DNA from: Phoebastria nigripes
Lineage: Eukaryota > Chordata > Aves > Procellariiformes > Diomedeidae
DNA length: 64,000 nucleotides
Assembly (NCBI GenBank): GCA_035582835.1
Contig: JAYKAV010002442.1
Span: forward strand, 389,396-453,395
Reading direction: 5' to 3'
Position numbers and translations under genes: made by a program. Under the pieces are notes generated by a model. It did no database searches and had not been told where the DNA came from. It worked only from the letters and a program-made list of their open reading frames with translations. This document shows positions 48,161-59,700 of the stretch, piece by piece. Each line of letters starts with the position of its first letter. Positions within the stretch are counted from its first letter, which is position 1.

Positions 48161-50724
48161 TGTTCTGGCTGCTGGGTTTCCTGCAGCGAGCGGGTGATGG
48201 AAAGCCCTGCTCCATCGGTGGTTGTTGCTTGTAAACAGTTACCTTGGGTTGGGCTAGCTGTGACCAAGGGCAGGCAAACTGGGCTGCCTGGCTCTGCTTA
48301 TCCTAATCCTTTTACTTAACTCCTTTTACTTACCTCNTTTTCCGTATCAGGCTGTATTTCTTTTCTGGAGGTAATTTAGTCACATCCTGCCCTGTTTAGG
48401 TTTCCCCCAAGGTTTAGAGCTCTCCCTGTGAGCAGGGCCAGACCTGCAGCCAGCAGAAAGACTAGCTAGCAAGAGTTGAATACAGCCAGGCCACCCTGGG
48501 GCCAAGGGGAATCCACCCCGTGTGTCCATGATACAACCCTAGCAGACCCCTGCTGTGTCGCCTGGTGGCACAGCCGAGTGGCCTACATGAGTGCACAGGC
48601 CCTGTTTTGACTCTTGCCCTGGCTTCAGCTTTGAGCTTACAGCCCGTGATCGCTAATGATCTACCTTGTGAGCTATGGGAGAGCTTGTATGTGAGCCAGG
48701 CCTCTCTGGTACCTTCAGTTTTGCTATCGTTCACACTGACTCATGTGAACTTCCTTGTCACCCACCTGCGGGGCAAAAGAGTTGGCCCCCTTGACTCTGC
48801 AAACTCAGACCATCAACCCTCAGTTTAAAGATCATCTGTATCAGAGAACCCTTCTGTCCCTGCTGAGAATGACCAGGATGCTCTTATCACCTGCTCAACC
48901 TGTACATAGTCGCTTCTGATGGATCTCTGGTATCTAGAGCTGGGCTATCATGCACCGGTTTGCTGGTCACCCTCTTCCAATGACAGCCCCATCAATAAGA
49001 AATCCCTGTTTGTGTTGAGGGCACACACCCTGTTTATTTTTATTTCTGCTACTTTCATGGCAGGGCTGTGCAGACATGGCAAAACACACAACTGCTCTCT
49101 TGACGTTTGCACCTGGGGTCATTATCTAGTAACTGAGTGCGTGCAGGAACCTGCATAATCTCAGCTGAAAAAAAACAGGTGAACTGTGAGCTGGGGTCCT
49201 TTTCTGGCTTCTGAAGAATCATTTGTCACTGCTTTGCCTCTGTGCTTGCCATGCTGTATTCATTTAGCAGGAGTGACTGTGATGGTTATCAGAGCAGAGC
49301 TGAAAACAGGGAACCCAGCAAGCCCTTGGGGCAGAGCCAGAGCAGACACTTCAAAGTATACAACCCCAGGCTTGAGCCTACGACATGTGAGGGAAAGCCT
49401 CTTGTGCACAGGTGAGCCTCTCTGAAGTCTCACTCAGGCTCCTGCAAAACCAGCTTCTTTTCAGGTGACTTCTTTATCTGCACTTTCTGCTTGTCATCAC
49501 TTGAGGGCAGTTAAGCTCATGTCAGGTCTTGCTCTAGCTAAGCGTGATTTGATAAAATTTTAGCTGTAAAATGATACAAAGCCCAGTACAAGCAAGGAAA
49601 AACTCATGGCTTTGGGGCTGGCTGTGCCCAGACTGTGCCCGGAAAGCTGTAGTTCGTTAATTGCCATCTTCCTAGGTGGGATAGGATGGTCCCCCTTTGC
49701 TCGAATACCACCTGCTTCAGCAGACCAGCTGGGGCATCCTAAGATCACGAGTGCTAGATGTGAGACTGTCCTATGGTATTTCTTGTCACAGTGTCACCTA
49801 CGCAGGACTCAAACTCTTGGACAGAAGTTGCTGGCAAACAATGTTAGTCACATGAAAAAAATGGTTGTCCGGTGACCAATGTTCAGCCCTCAGTGTTTAA
49901 TTGCAGCTGAATGCCACAGTGATAACAGGAGGCTGAGTAAGTCCAGCCAAAGTTAGTTTCTTGAAGAGGATGGAAATTTCTTATCTCTCGTCCCCTCTAG
50001 GAGTGACTCAGTGGCTTTGTGTGGACACTGTGTTGGGCATATGTGGACACACAAGAAATGAGTACCAGAGCTCCTAAGATGGAGGGATGCAGGGTCAAGG
50101 AGAGAAGGCCAAGGTGCGTGTAGAGCAGTGAGCCTTCAAACCACAAGTGTGTGGTGAAAACCAACCTGAACAGAAGTGATGCTCAGTGGTGTCTATCTAC
50201 CCCACGGCAGGCACCCAGCTGACTGTTGCCTCCTTGCTGTCCTTCTGGCAGGGGTGGTAGTCCCTGTGCCATGCCTTCCCCTTCCTTAGGAGACATTGGA
50301 ATTTTTCTCCTGAAATTTTTCTCTGCCTGCATTAGCAACTGTGAACTTTGGGAACAGAGGTGTGGGTGATGGATGCACACAGCTCCTGTTCCTGACCTTA
50401 GTGATCAACATTGTGAAAAAGCATAAGGTGAAGTGGTCCATTGTCATCTGAACTGACACTGAAAGAATGAGCAATATTGCTGCGGCCTTGCAAAGCTCTG
50501 AGTAGGCTAATTAGCCAGGGTGATGGCATGGCTAATTGGACAAGGCTGGGTGTGGTGCTGGTACAGCTGTTTTGCTGGTATGTGCAGGGAGGAATCCTTC
50601 TTGATTGAAGTTAAACTACTTCTAGGTCCTCCCTAACACGCCTGGTTGAGATTTCCTTTTGGTGGGACCAGATACCACCCGATCAGTAGAAAGGATACAA
50701 GATGTCAAAGCTGTCCTTGCTTTG
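48161..50724. other. GC-richer intergenic sequence, no gene seen
   Basis: Moderate GC, unique-looking sequence right of the CpG island. Open frames up to about 90 codons show no family motif. One N at 48337. Confidence 0.45.
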
Positions 50725-50785
50725 CGCGGGTGTTGGACCAGACGGGTCCTGACTCCCTTCCAGCCTCAGTTACTCTGTGATTCTG
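50725..50785 (+). mobile_element. Old CR1-like LINE 3' end fragment
   Basis: It reads GGGTGTTGGACCAGACGGGT, then CCTTCCAGCCTCAGT, and ends TCTGTGATTCTG. These match the CR1 3' end (TTGGACCAGATGA, CCTTCCAACCTC, ATTCTGTGATTCTG) with clear divergence. Sense orientation, short and degraded. Confidence 0.7.
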
Positions 50786-50944
50786 AACTCACCAAAGGAC
50801 TCAAGAGTCTCCCCCAACACAAACAAGACAGCAAATTGTCCCCAGTGAACCAGAAAATTGTAGAGCAACAAACAGCACAAACCCCATTGATCTTTGGCTC
50901 AAGCCAGCAGAGCAACTGAGGGAGTTGTACCTCGGACTCCNCAC

Positions 50945-51085
50945 CAGGTTGCTCTGGGACACACTTTCCAGGAGCTGCAGGTCGCTGTTACGAGCGGGAA
51001 TGTACATGGCTCTGCCTGGACCAGATGCTACAGCTGCTGCTACTGTGTCTGAGTAATCGTCAGAGACGCGTGTTTCAGGGAGCAG
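50945..51085 (-). other. Candidate unannotated coding exon, family unknown
   Basis: On the minus strand a 141-bp open segment (47 codons, phase 0-0) lies between an acceptor with a reasonable pyrimidine tract (TTTCTGCTCAACAG, ending at 51086) and a donor AACCTG|GTGN (GT at 50944-50943; the fourth intron base is the N at 50941). The peptide begins LLPETRVSDDYSDTVAAAVA and includes GRAMYIPARNSDLQLLESV. Its composition looks protein-like, but I recognise no family and found no convincing partner exons, start or stop. It may be chance. Confidence 0.2.
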
Positions 51086-54000
51086 CTGTTGAGCAGAAAT
51101 CATGGAGGGTCATTTAGTTAAAGTTAAAGCAGAATCAAAATATAAAGCATTCACCAAAGCAGATGTTTTGCTGCTGGCCGGGCTGTGCTGTGCACACCAG
51201 CAGTGGGCAGTTGAAGTCCATTCTAGTGTCCACCCAGTGTCCAGCCTGCACCGAGGGTGGGAGGCTGGAGAGGTGCCCCCAGCAGCCAGGGGAAGGCAGA
51301 AGTTTTGCCTTGTGTTAGAAGCTAGATTTCCCCTTGGTCTTAGCACTGCCCTGGAAACTAGCACCCAAGTGGAGTCTGCAGGCCAGATAGGAGCTGGGAA
51401 GAAGGTTCAATGTAAGGAAGAAGGTAAAGCAGCTTTGATTTATTCTCTGAGACAGATGAGATCATTTCTTCCCTCCATGTCACAGTCCTGGGCTCTTGTA
51501 TTTTTCATGCTTCATTACAAGTGTTNGTAATTATATGAGTGGCTTCAGAGGCCAATTAAGCCTTCATTTGGAGGCTGCTCTGGATGCTGGAAGCCCTCCA
51601 TTAGCCTGGGCTTCTGCCAGGGAAAAACACTACATTGTCTTTAACAACTGCACCAGCTCCTATCTGCTTAACGTTGATTTTCCTATTAAGTTCAGCTAAT
51701 ACTTTTCTAATTGTGTGAGCTGGGTCTGAAGCCAGGCTGGGTGACTTTTGCCGGCTGCTTCCTAGGCTGAATCAGAGACGAGCAAAACCCTCACAAACAC
51801 TTCACTGTGCACATGTTCAGTCGCATCTAAACAGCGGCTGTTCTCCCCAAAACTGACTCAGGCTTTTATTTGTGCCCCCTGTGTTGCTTCCCAAGGCAAG
51901 CCCCACACAGTCAGGAGATGTGGATGCTAGAGAGCATACTCACCGGAGCAGTAGGGGCCTGGCATTGCATGCAGCTTACCCCATGAGGTACCAGAAAGGA
52001 TGCCATGGAAATCAGAGGTGAGCCCACATCTCTGCTTGTGGATAAGCCATGGACCGTGGGTCCTTTGACGCAGATAATACAGTACCAACTGCTCAGGATG
52101 GAATATTTACAAATGGAAGGACTTGTTATATCTGCAGATCTGGGCATTCACAGCGTGTGGAAGGGAGGACACCCGACACCATGGTAGGGTAGGAGATCTC
52201 AGCCTCTGTATTCAGGCAGGGTGCTCAGGGATGCCATTTGTCTGCTGCGGATGTGTTACTCACGAGAGGGTGGTATGACAAACCTACTGGACCAGGCACT
52301 TGTCACTGTGGTTGAGGCAGAGGTGTGATGTGGACCACCACTGTCTAACTGGAGAGGTACCACCTGGCTGCAGGCTGGGCATCTGTGTCCAGGAGCTGGT
52401 TCTGGAAGCCTTAAGGAAAGGTGGGATTTTTTCTTCTGGGAGCAAGTGTAGAGGCAATGTCCAAACAAAATATGTGTTGTATCATACTGGCAGAAGAAAG
52501 GTTGGCCATTCTCTGAGAGTCTTGCTGAGAAATAGAAGCCGTTATCAGCAGATGACTGACAGCCATCGCTGGAGGAGACCCATGGTCTACACATTAAAAG
52601 TGTGTCCTTCTCAAGCCTTTTCTCTCAGGCTGTGGTTCAAAAATACATAGAACTTAAATGAAATATAAGCAAATGTGTAGATTCATTGCTGAGTAGGAAT
52701 GAACCTAAGCCCATATGATTTTATTTAATAATTGAATTGCATATTCTTTAATTAAAAATGGCCACGCAATTAAATAATAAAAAAAGTTTATTTCATTTGA
52801 ATTTGCTCTGAGTAACAGCTATACCTTCAAATTAAAATATCAATAGGATAGAAAGCACTAGTTTTGAATTTTTCATTTTAGAAGCATTTCTCTATTTTAA
52901 CTTTAAAACCCTTGCAGCTCTAATACAATTATTACGCGCTAGACAAATTTTAATGCCTTATTACATCCTAACACTAACAAATGCAGAAGAAATTCACCTT
53001 GTCTCTCAGCAGCTTGTGTTTGGGGCTGATTTGCTTCTGAGTGCAGCAGCCCCTTGCTTCAAGCTCCTCGGAAACGTGGCTCTCCGCATCTCTGCAGCCA
53101 GTCACTTCACAGGGAGCCTGGGTCAAGCCTGGGCCACCGCTGCGTGAAAGCACCCACTGCTGGCCAGGGCCCCTGTGGGACAGCAGGCCACCAGAACTCA
53201 CTGATGGCCACAGGACCACCTATGTTCACTGCACATGCTTGGACAGTGTAGATCATCAGGTCTCATCTCACAGATGTTTTGGAGCATTTGTTTTCAAGAG
53301 TCTATTCATCTACTAAGACAGAATTAAGAAAATGAGAGTGAGTGATGAAAATTTAAGTGTTTAAGATAGGAAATAAGGTCTGGTAGCAAAAATCATCATT
53401 ATTTTTTTGAGCATAAAAAATAAAAATAAAAAATGGCCACATGACAGGTTCAAAAGCTCATTCATCTTGGAATTTCCGGCAACAAAGTGTGTTTCCTGCT
53501 TAAGGTGTTTGAAACACAGAGAGGAAAGTTTAGAGAGCTTGAAAATCACTGCAACAGAGCACTAGAAATCCAAACAAGTCATTATGGTAGATGGTTTCCT
53601 GGTAGCATAAAGAAGCAAGAGGGAGCCAGGGCTATTTCAGAGCAAAGTTGAAAACACTAATTGACTTTTACTCACTGGGAAAGAAGATGTAGCATGACAA
53701 ATGGCTTTGTGGTTTGAATCATTAGAGACTGAGGAGAGAGTTGCTGGCTAATGGGACTCCACTGGGCAGAAATGGGTGTGCTAGGATTGCTGTGAGCAAT
53801 TTGCAAGATGTGCTTGTAAGCACAGAAGAAGTCAGGAGGACCCTGGCTGACGCTGCGTGGCCAGGCAGAAAGCAAGGTGGTAGAGGGATGAGGCTAGAAA
53901 AGATCAGAGAGGAACTGGGTGGCACCTGGTGGTTGCCTTCCTCTCTGTGCTGCGCAGCTCTTCCTGGGGAGGTCAAAGGTGGCCCTGCCCACCTGAGGAG

Positions 54001-55289
54001 CAGGCTCAGAGGGCACTAATAGGCCTTAGCTGCCCTTACCAGCCTCACCTGGGCCCCCACCCACACGCTCTGCTCATGGAGCAGGAGCTCTATTTAAACT
54101 CAGGCCTTGGGCCCCAGTCCTCTTCTGAGCTATGTTGTAGGTAGATCTATCTCCAGCCCCATCTTCTGCTGCTCCTGATAGGACTCCCTAAATGTCCCCT
54201 GCCCAGATCCTTCCTAGGGCTGTGGATGGACCATTAGTTGGTCCCTGTGCAGCCTGCCCTGCTCAGGTGCTGTGGGATGGTGCCCCTCAGTGAGGGCACA
54301 GCCTATGCTGGGGTTATCCTCAGCTCCTGGCTTGTCCCCCTTTATGGAGCATCTCCACTCCTGCTGCTTCCTAACACAGCATGTTTTGCCGTGGGTCCTC
54401 CTGAGAAGGTGACTGGAAGTCTGATGAGCTGCTCTTCTATCTTGTGGCCTGTCTTCTGGAGGAGAGATGCCTTCTAGCTACAGCAGTTGAACATGTTTAT
54501 TTGTTGAAATAATAAGGTATGAATCCAATGCTCCTTATTTCACATCATACGCATCAGGGTTTGTTCTAGCTACTGGAAGAAGTGAGCTCAGAAATAATCC
54601 AAGGGTCAGTTTTCTAATATTAGACAGGAATTGTCTTTATTTACTTTTACAAACTTGGCCAAGGCTCAAGGCACTCTAATGTTATGTATTCTTCAGTAAA
54701 CACAATTAACTGGAAACTCAGAAACACTGATATCATCTTTTCCCTTGGGACTGGTCACTGTGAGCTGCTTTCTCCAGCCAGAAAATCAGCTTCCTTTTCC
54801 CCAGGGTTGCAGAGTAGGTGGAAATCTGTTAGGCTCAAAAAAAAAAAAAAAAAAAAAGTGAATAGGTTTGATGATGCAGCCTAGCTTGGCTTACTGCAGT
54901 GGTCAACGGGTAGCAAAGCTTGGTAAGAGTGGGAAGGTCTGGATTGCGAAGGGCAGCTGCACTTCCCGTGTTGAAGACACGTTGTACAGAACCGCTGGGT
55001 CCCTGCTATTCAACAGCAGTTCCGTGTTTGTCTCTGAGGCAGCCAGGTGGGATTGTTAACGAGCAGGACATGCTGTGCACCCAACATTTAACCAAAAACC
55101 TTACATGTGGGTATCAAAGCTGAACTTTAGACTCCTGTTTTATCACCTGCTCAATAAACCCTTGCTGAGGGAATGCAGAAAGGCCATCTAGAGCCTCACC
55201 AAGGTCCAAGGCAGAGGCAAATAAACTATGTTTGTAGTAGGAGCTTTTCTAAGTGGTGTTATAAGCCCTTCCCCAGGTGATCCAGTCTA
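51086..55289. other. Intergenic sequence, no gene recognised
   Basis: Mixed composition, with an AT-rich patch near 52660-53000. Two isolated consensus donors occur on the minus strand (GTGAGT at 51943-51938 and 52263-52258), but no exon can be closed around them with confidence. A 21-A run is at 54837-54857. Confidence 0.4.
54837..54857. repeat. Poly-A tract (21 A)
   Basis: An uninterrupted A run. No flanking target-site duplication or recognisable retrocopy was found, so a retroposed tail is possible but unsupported. Confidence 0.85.
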
Positions 55290-55605
55290 GTATTTCATGA
55301 TCTTACAGCTGGAAAAATCTTGTCTGCTATCTAATCTAATCCTTACTTGCTGTAATTCAGGACAAACATTTCTTGTCCTTAACCAGCATGGACACACTGA
55401 ACAGTTAATCATCTTCCTCTTTGTATCTGCAGCCTTTTATGGATGTAACATTTAGGTACTTCATGTATCGTTACCCTGTGTCCCTTTGGTCTGCTCACTT
55501 CTAGATTGAACAAACTCTCAATTCTTCCATCTTGCCTTATAGGTCTGTGATCTGGACTCTCTCCAGTTGGTCTACAGCCTTCTTGAAGAGCAATACCCAT
55601 CTTCC
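55290..55605 (-). mobile_element. Ancient CR1/L3-type LINE fragment, antisense
   Basis: The plus strand shows in order TTGCTGTAATTCAGGACAAA, TTCTTGTCCTTAACCAGCAT, CTTCCTCTTTGTATCTGCAG, CCCTGTGTCCCTTTGGTCTG, TCTAGATTGAACAAACTCTC, TTGCCTTATAGGTCTGTGAT, GGACTCTCTCCAGTTGGTCT and CTTCTTGAAG. This is the order of the reverse complement of the CR1/L3 3' region. Divergence is high and there are deletions, so it is an old insertion. Ends are approximate. Confidence 0.75.
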
Positions 55606-56200
55606 AACCTCTTACTGAATCTCTGAATGAGGCAGAGCATATTGATTATCCCACATAAACATGTGTAAAAGATTTGTAACAGAAATATTAAGGTTGAAGT
55701 GAAGTCTGAATTGAAATGTGTGTGTAAACAATGGGGGAAAAACAACAGAATGAGGATTAAAAAATGTCCTGTGCTGATAATGCAGAGCACTGCTCCCAGA
55801 ACCGGGTGCCTAGAATGCCACTCCTGGTTGTAAAACTGAAGAATGTGTTTATGGCACTACCAAAAGGCATGCGCTCTGGTAAGGTCACAGCACAGACAAG
55901 TCATCAGCAGAAGACCCCACGTCCTGCTCAGAAAATGGCATTGAGGTTGCAGCAATTCACATACCATCGCTTTTCCTGACAGGCCACCAGGAAAACAAAC
56001 ATGTCCAGACTAGGAGAAGAAGATAATTCTCAAATCTGGGAAGTTTAGCCCATGCTAAACCCAGGGGTGGTCCATAGACTAAGGGAATGATATCTGTGTA
56101 TTTATCAAAGGATGGGAAGGGGGGTGGTGGTTAATGAGAATGTATTGCATAGTGTGGGACCTAGGCATGACATAAATGGTATGGAATAAGGGGTGGATAC

Positions 56201-56777
56201 TGTCCTGGTTTTGGCTGGGATAGAGTTAATTTTCTTCCTAGTAGTTGGTATAGTGCTATGTTTTGGATTTAGTGTGAGAATAATGTTGATAACACACTGA
56301 TGTTTTAGTTGTTGCTAAGTAGTGTTTACATTAGTCAAGGACTTTTCAGTGTCCCATGCTCTGCCAGGTGCACAAGAAGCTGGGAGGGAGCACAGCCAGG
56401 ACAGCTGACCCAACTGGCCAATGGGATATTCCATACCATATGACGTCATGCTCAGTATATAAAGCTGGGGGAAGAAGGAGGAAGGGGGGGGATGTTTGGA
56501 GTTATGGCGTTTGTCTTCCCAAGTAACCGTTATGTGTGATGGAGCCCTGCTTTCCTGGACATGGCTGAACACCTGCCTGCCGATGGGAAATAGCGAAGGA
56601 ATGCCTTGTTTTGCTTTGCTTGCATGCATGGCTTTTGCTTTCCCTATTAAACTGTCTTTATCTCAACCCACAAGTTTTCTCACTTTTACCCTTGCAATTG
56701 TCTCCCCATCCCACCATGGGGGGAGTGAGCGAGCAGCTGTGTGGTGCTTAGTTGCCGGCTGGGGTTAAACCATGACA
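56201..56777 (+). mobile_element. Complete (solo) avian ERVL-type LTR
   Basis: It begins TGTCCTGGTTTTGGCTGGGA and ends GGGGTTAAACCATGACA (TG...CA ends), the well-known neoavian LTR. Promoter parts are visible: CCAAT at 56418-56422, the CRE TGACGTCA at 56441-56448, the TATA box TATATAAA at 56456-56463 and the polyadenylation hexamer ATTAAA at 56646-56651. No retroviral genes adjoin it, so it is a solo LTR. The flanks (GATAC / TGTTA) show no target-site duplication. The same strand and family occurs at 1-250. Confidence 0.93.
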
Positions 56778-59700
56778 TGTTAGCAAGAAAGGCACTGCGT
56801 ACGGCTTCAAGCTGGCATACCTGCCTTTCTGCGCCTCCTACGTCTTGCCCTGCCCTCAGCAACCTTTCCCTTCTATTCCTTCAGCAACACCAGGCTGCTC
56901 CAGCCTTTGCTGTTCTCCTGTTGGTACTTCTAGGTCTTTCGTTCTTTGGTCTCTGTTGCTCCTCCCCCACAGTCTGTCATCTTTCTTGTTGGTCTTGCAA
57001 AACTTTCATTCTGCTGCTGCATCCCAGCTGCCTCTGTTTTTCTCCCCGGCTGTCACAAGTTCACAGCTATCTGCTGTCCTGTGCTTTTGGCTGCATAGTC
57101 CTGCTTCTCAGTGCATAGCGGTCCTAGGCTGGTGGCCTTTTACCTCCTGGGAAGAACTTTATCTGCTTAGCCATGTAGTTGATTGAAAGCTTCTGTATCT
57201 ATCTCATCCATTCATCCTGCGCTGACCTTCAGCAGACTGTGTGGATAGCACGCTCTGCTCTCTCTCCCTTCATTCCCTGTGCAGGATTGCTCATGTTATA
57301 ATTCTCCATGCTTCTCCTCATTACCAAGTCTGTATTTGCACTGCTTCTGAGCCCTGTATGTGCTAGATTCAGCACTGGTCTTCCATGGCTAAGTATTTGG
57401 AAATTCTGGACTGATTAGGAACAGGGAGGGTGTCTCCACCCAAGCCCCTTGGAGGTCTGATCTGATGTACTTGCAGCTAAACAAAGTATTTGCTTTGCTG
57501 AGTTGTAAACTCTGGGTATTGGGCCAGTTAGTTCATCAGTGGAGGTTGGTTGAGATAGTAGTGCTTCTGCACCAGTACTGAAACGGGTTTCCTGAAAATA
57601 CATTAGAACACAGAATAGGGTTGGATAAAAATTGGATGGAGTCTTGGCTGGGAATAACTTCCATGTCCCTATAGAATAACACCTGAGCATGTACTGTGGG
57701 TCAGCTTGGGGTCCAGGGTCTGTTACTGTTTTGTTGTGATATCACGCAGATACTGTTAGACTGAAGGATTTGCTGTAAGGCTCTGTTGAACTCAGGCTGG
57801 GGGTAGCATATCTTCCCCCCACTCTCTCATGAACAACTCCAGACAGTAAATGAAAGGGAAATTGAAGAGAAAAAAAAAATAATAATCCTTCCACACTTAG
57901 AGCTGTCCCCATTCCCCTTCCAGCCTCTGCTGCACATTACCTTGTATGACTCACACAGAACAAAGACAAGCAGGATTTTGGATCTAATTTCTTTAAAATT
58001 TGAGCCTACTTTGGTCTCTGCTGCTGACAGAGTCCAAGCTGCCTCCCCTACTGGACTGATGGGTTTTAGACCAAGTGCACATGTATTAGAGAATTTAAAA
58101 AGCAGTAAAACAGCACAGCGGGATTCAGCCTCTATTATCCAGGAGCCATAAGTAAAGGCAATCCACAGCTGGATGCAGGAAAATGGAGAAAAACAGAAGC
58201 AAAAACCTCTCTTGTCAACACCAGATTTCATGCAGTGGAGTAACTCTGTTAAACTCAGCACTATCACGTTGATGTACCTCAGCTATGAAAGTACATGATG
58301 TGGGTGTCATCTGTTGACAGTGCCTGTTCCCTCCTAGTATAAGCATCATGGTGTGAAGTCCTTTTGACAAACCAGCCTTGGGGATGTGGCACCAGACCGA
58401 AGATGCTAAACTGGAATATGCTGGCCCTAGGGCAGGGAGTTCTTGAGCAGGAGCAGTCTGAGCTTTCATGAGAAANACCTTGAGCCATGCTTTCAGGGGT
58501 TATGGCACTGCTTGAGTAGGTGATGCTCTTGGTTCCACTCCTTTTCCCATGACTTTTTTTACTTTTTGTGATTGGGATGCAGTCGGCAAGACAGCTGGCC
58601 TCTGTGCCTACTGGCTTACTTCCTTCACATCTCATTGATCAGAGGCTGCTTCAAGAGTTGCTCATTAACCCTCGAAGAGAAAAATCCTGTTAGAACACAA
58701 TTTTTGCTCGATAAAGAAAGTGTTACAGTCCTCACTGGGAAGCTGCAACAGAACAGCTCTGCAGACCAATGGAAGCATGCCCAGGATGGTGCCTGTAGAT
58801 TACTGTAGCACAGAGTCCCTCAGCATAACAAGGATATGAGCACCAGTGATTAGCAGAGAAACCAGGCTTGAGGGCTTGTTTTGATTTCTGCTTCAGCCTT
58901 CTAATCTAACACAATTAATGCACATCAGGGAGCAGGGCAAGGAGACGCTTTGTTCTCATATCTTGCAAAGTCAATCAGTTGCATAACATGAATCACAGAG
59001 GCAGCAGGAACATGATCAAGTGCAGAAAAAGGGACACATCAAACGCTTTATTATGGTTGTGGGGAGGAGTGAGCCAGGCCTCTCTCCCCCCAATTTATCT
59101 TTCCCAAACTGCCTTTCAGCCTGTTTTGTATCAGCTGCCTGTCACTCTAAATACAGCTCAGACTGCAAGGTATCTTCCCTGGAGCCCCTGTCTATTAGAA
59201 TAGGAGAGGTAAGCACTCCCAAAAGCCTCCAGAACGATTTGGAGTTTAAATTAGCCACTTCCTTTGCATTAGCCTCACAGCGGGGCAGGGATTGCTCAGG
59301 GTCTGTGCAGTGCTGTGTGCTGAGCAGAGCGTGGTTAGTGCCAGCATGTGTGCGAGACAGGTGAGAGACAGCACCAGGGCAGGGTGTCATCCTGGCCTTT
59401 TGATTCAAAGGGCTGAATTCTAAGGGGGAAATGGCCTTTTTTCTTAAGATAAGGCTTAAACTCGGAGCTCCTGCAGCTTGGGAGAGGTGTCTAGGCAGCT
59501 GGTCTGGTGTGGTGCAAGAAGGTTTTTTTCTATGTCCCTCCCCCATCCTTCTGAAGCTGGGCCACTGTGCAACCAGGAGTACCTGTCACACCATCCTCAC
59601 ACCTGGTGTGAGCACCAGGGATCCAGGTGTCATGATAGCCTGAGCTCTTGGCTGTTTCCCCTCCTGAGGCTTCTGCTTTTCTTTCATCAATGCGTGCTTA

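Noticed and set aside
54500..54857. Processed pseudogene ending in the 21-A tract
   Set aside because: No recognisable parent gene in the preceding sequence and no flanking target-site duplication.
56496..56768. Open frames within the solo LTR
   Set aside because: They lie in LTR sequence, which is non-coding in this family.
1..56777. The two LTRs as ends of one provirus
   Set aside because: They are 56 kb apart with host genes between, differ by about a tenth, and no retroviral genes lie between them.
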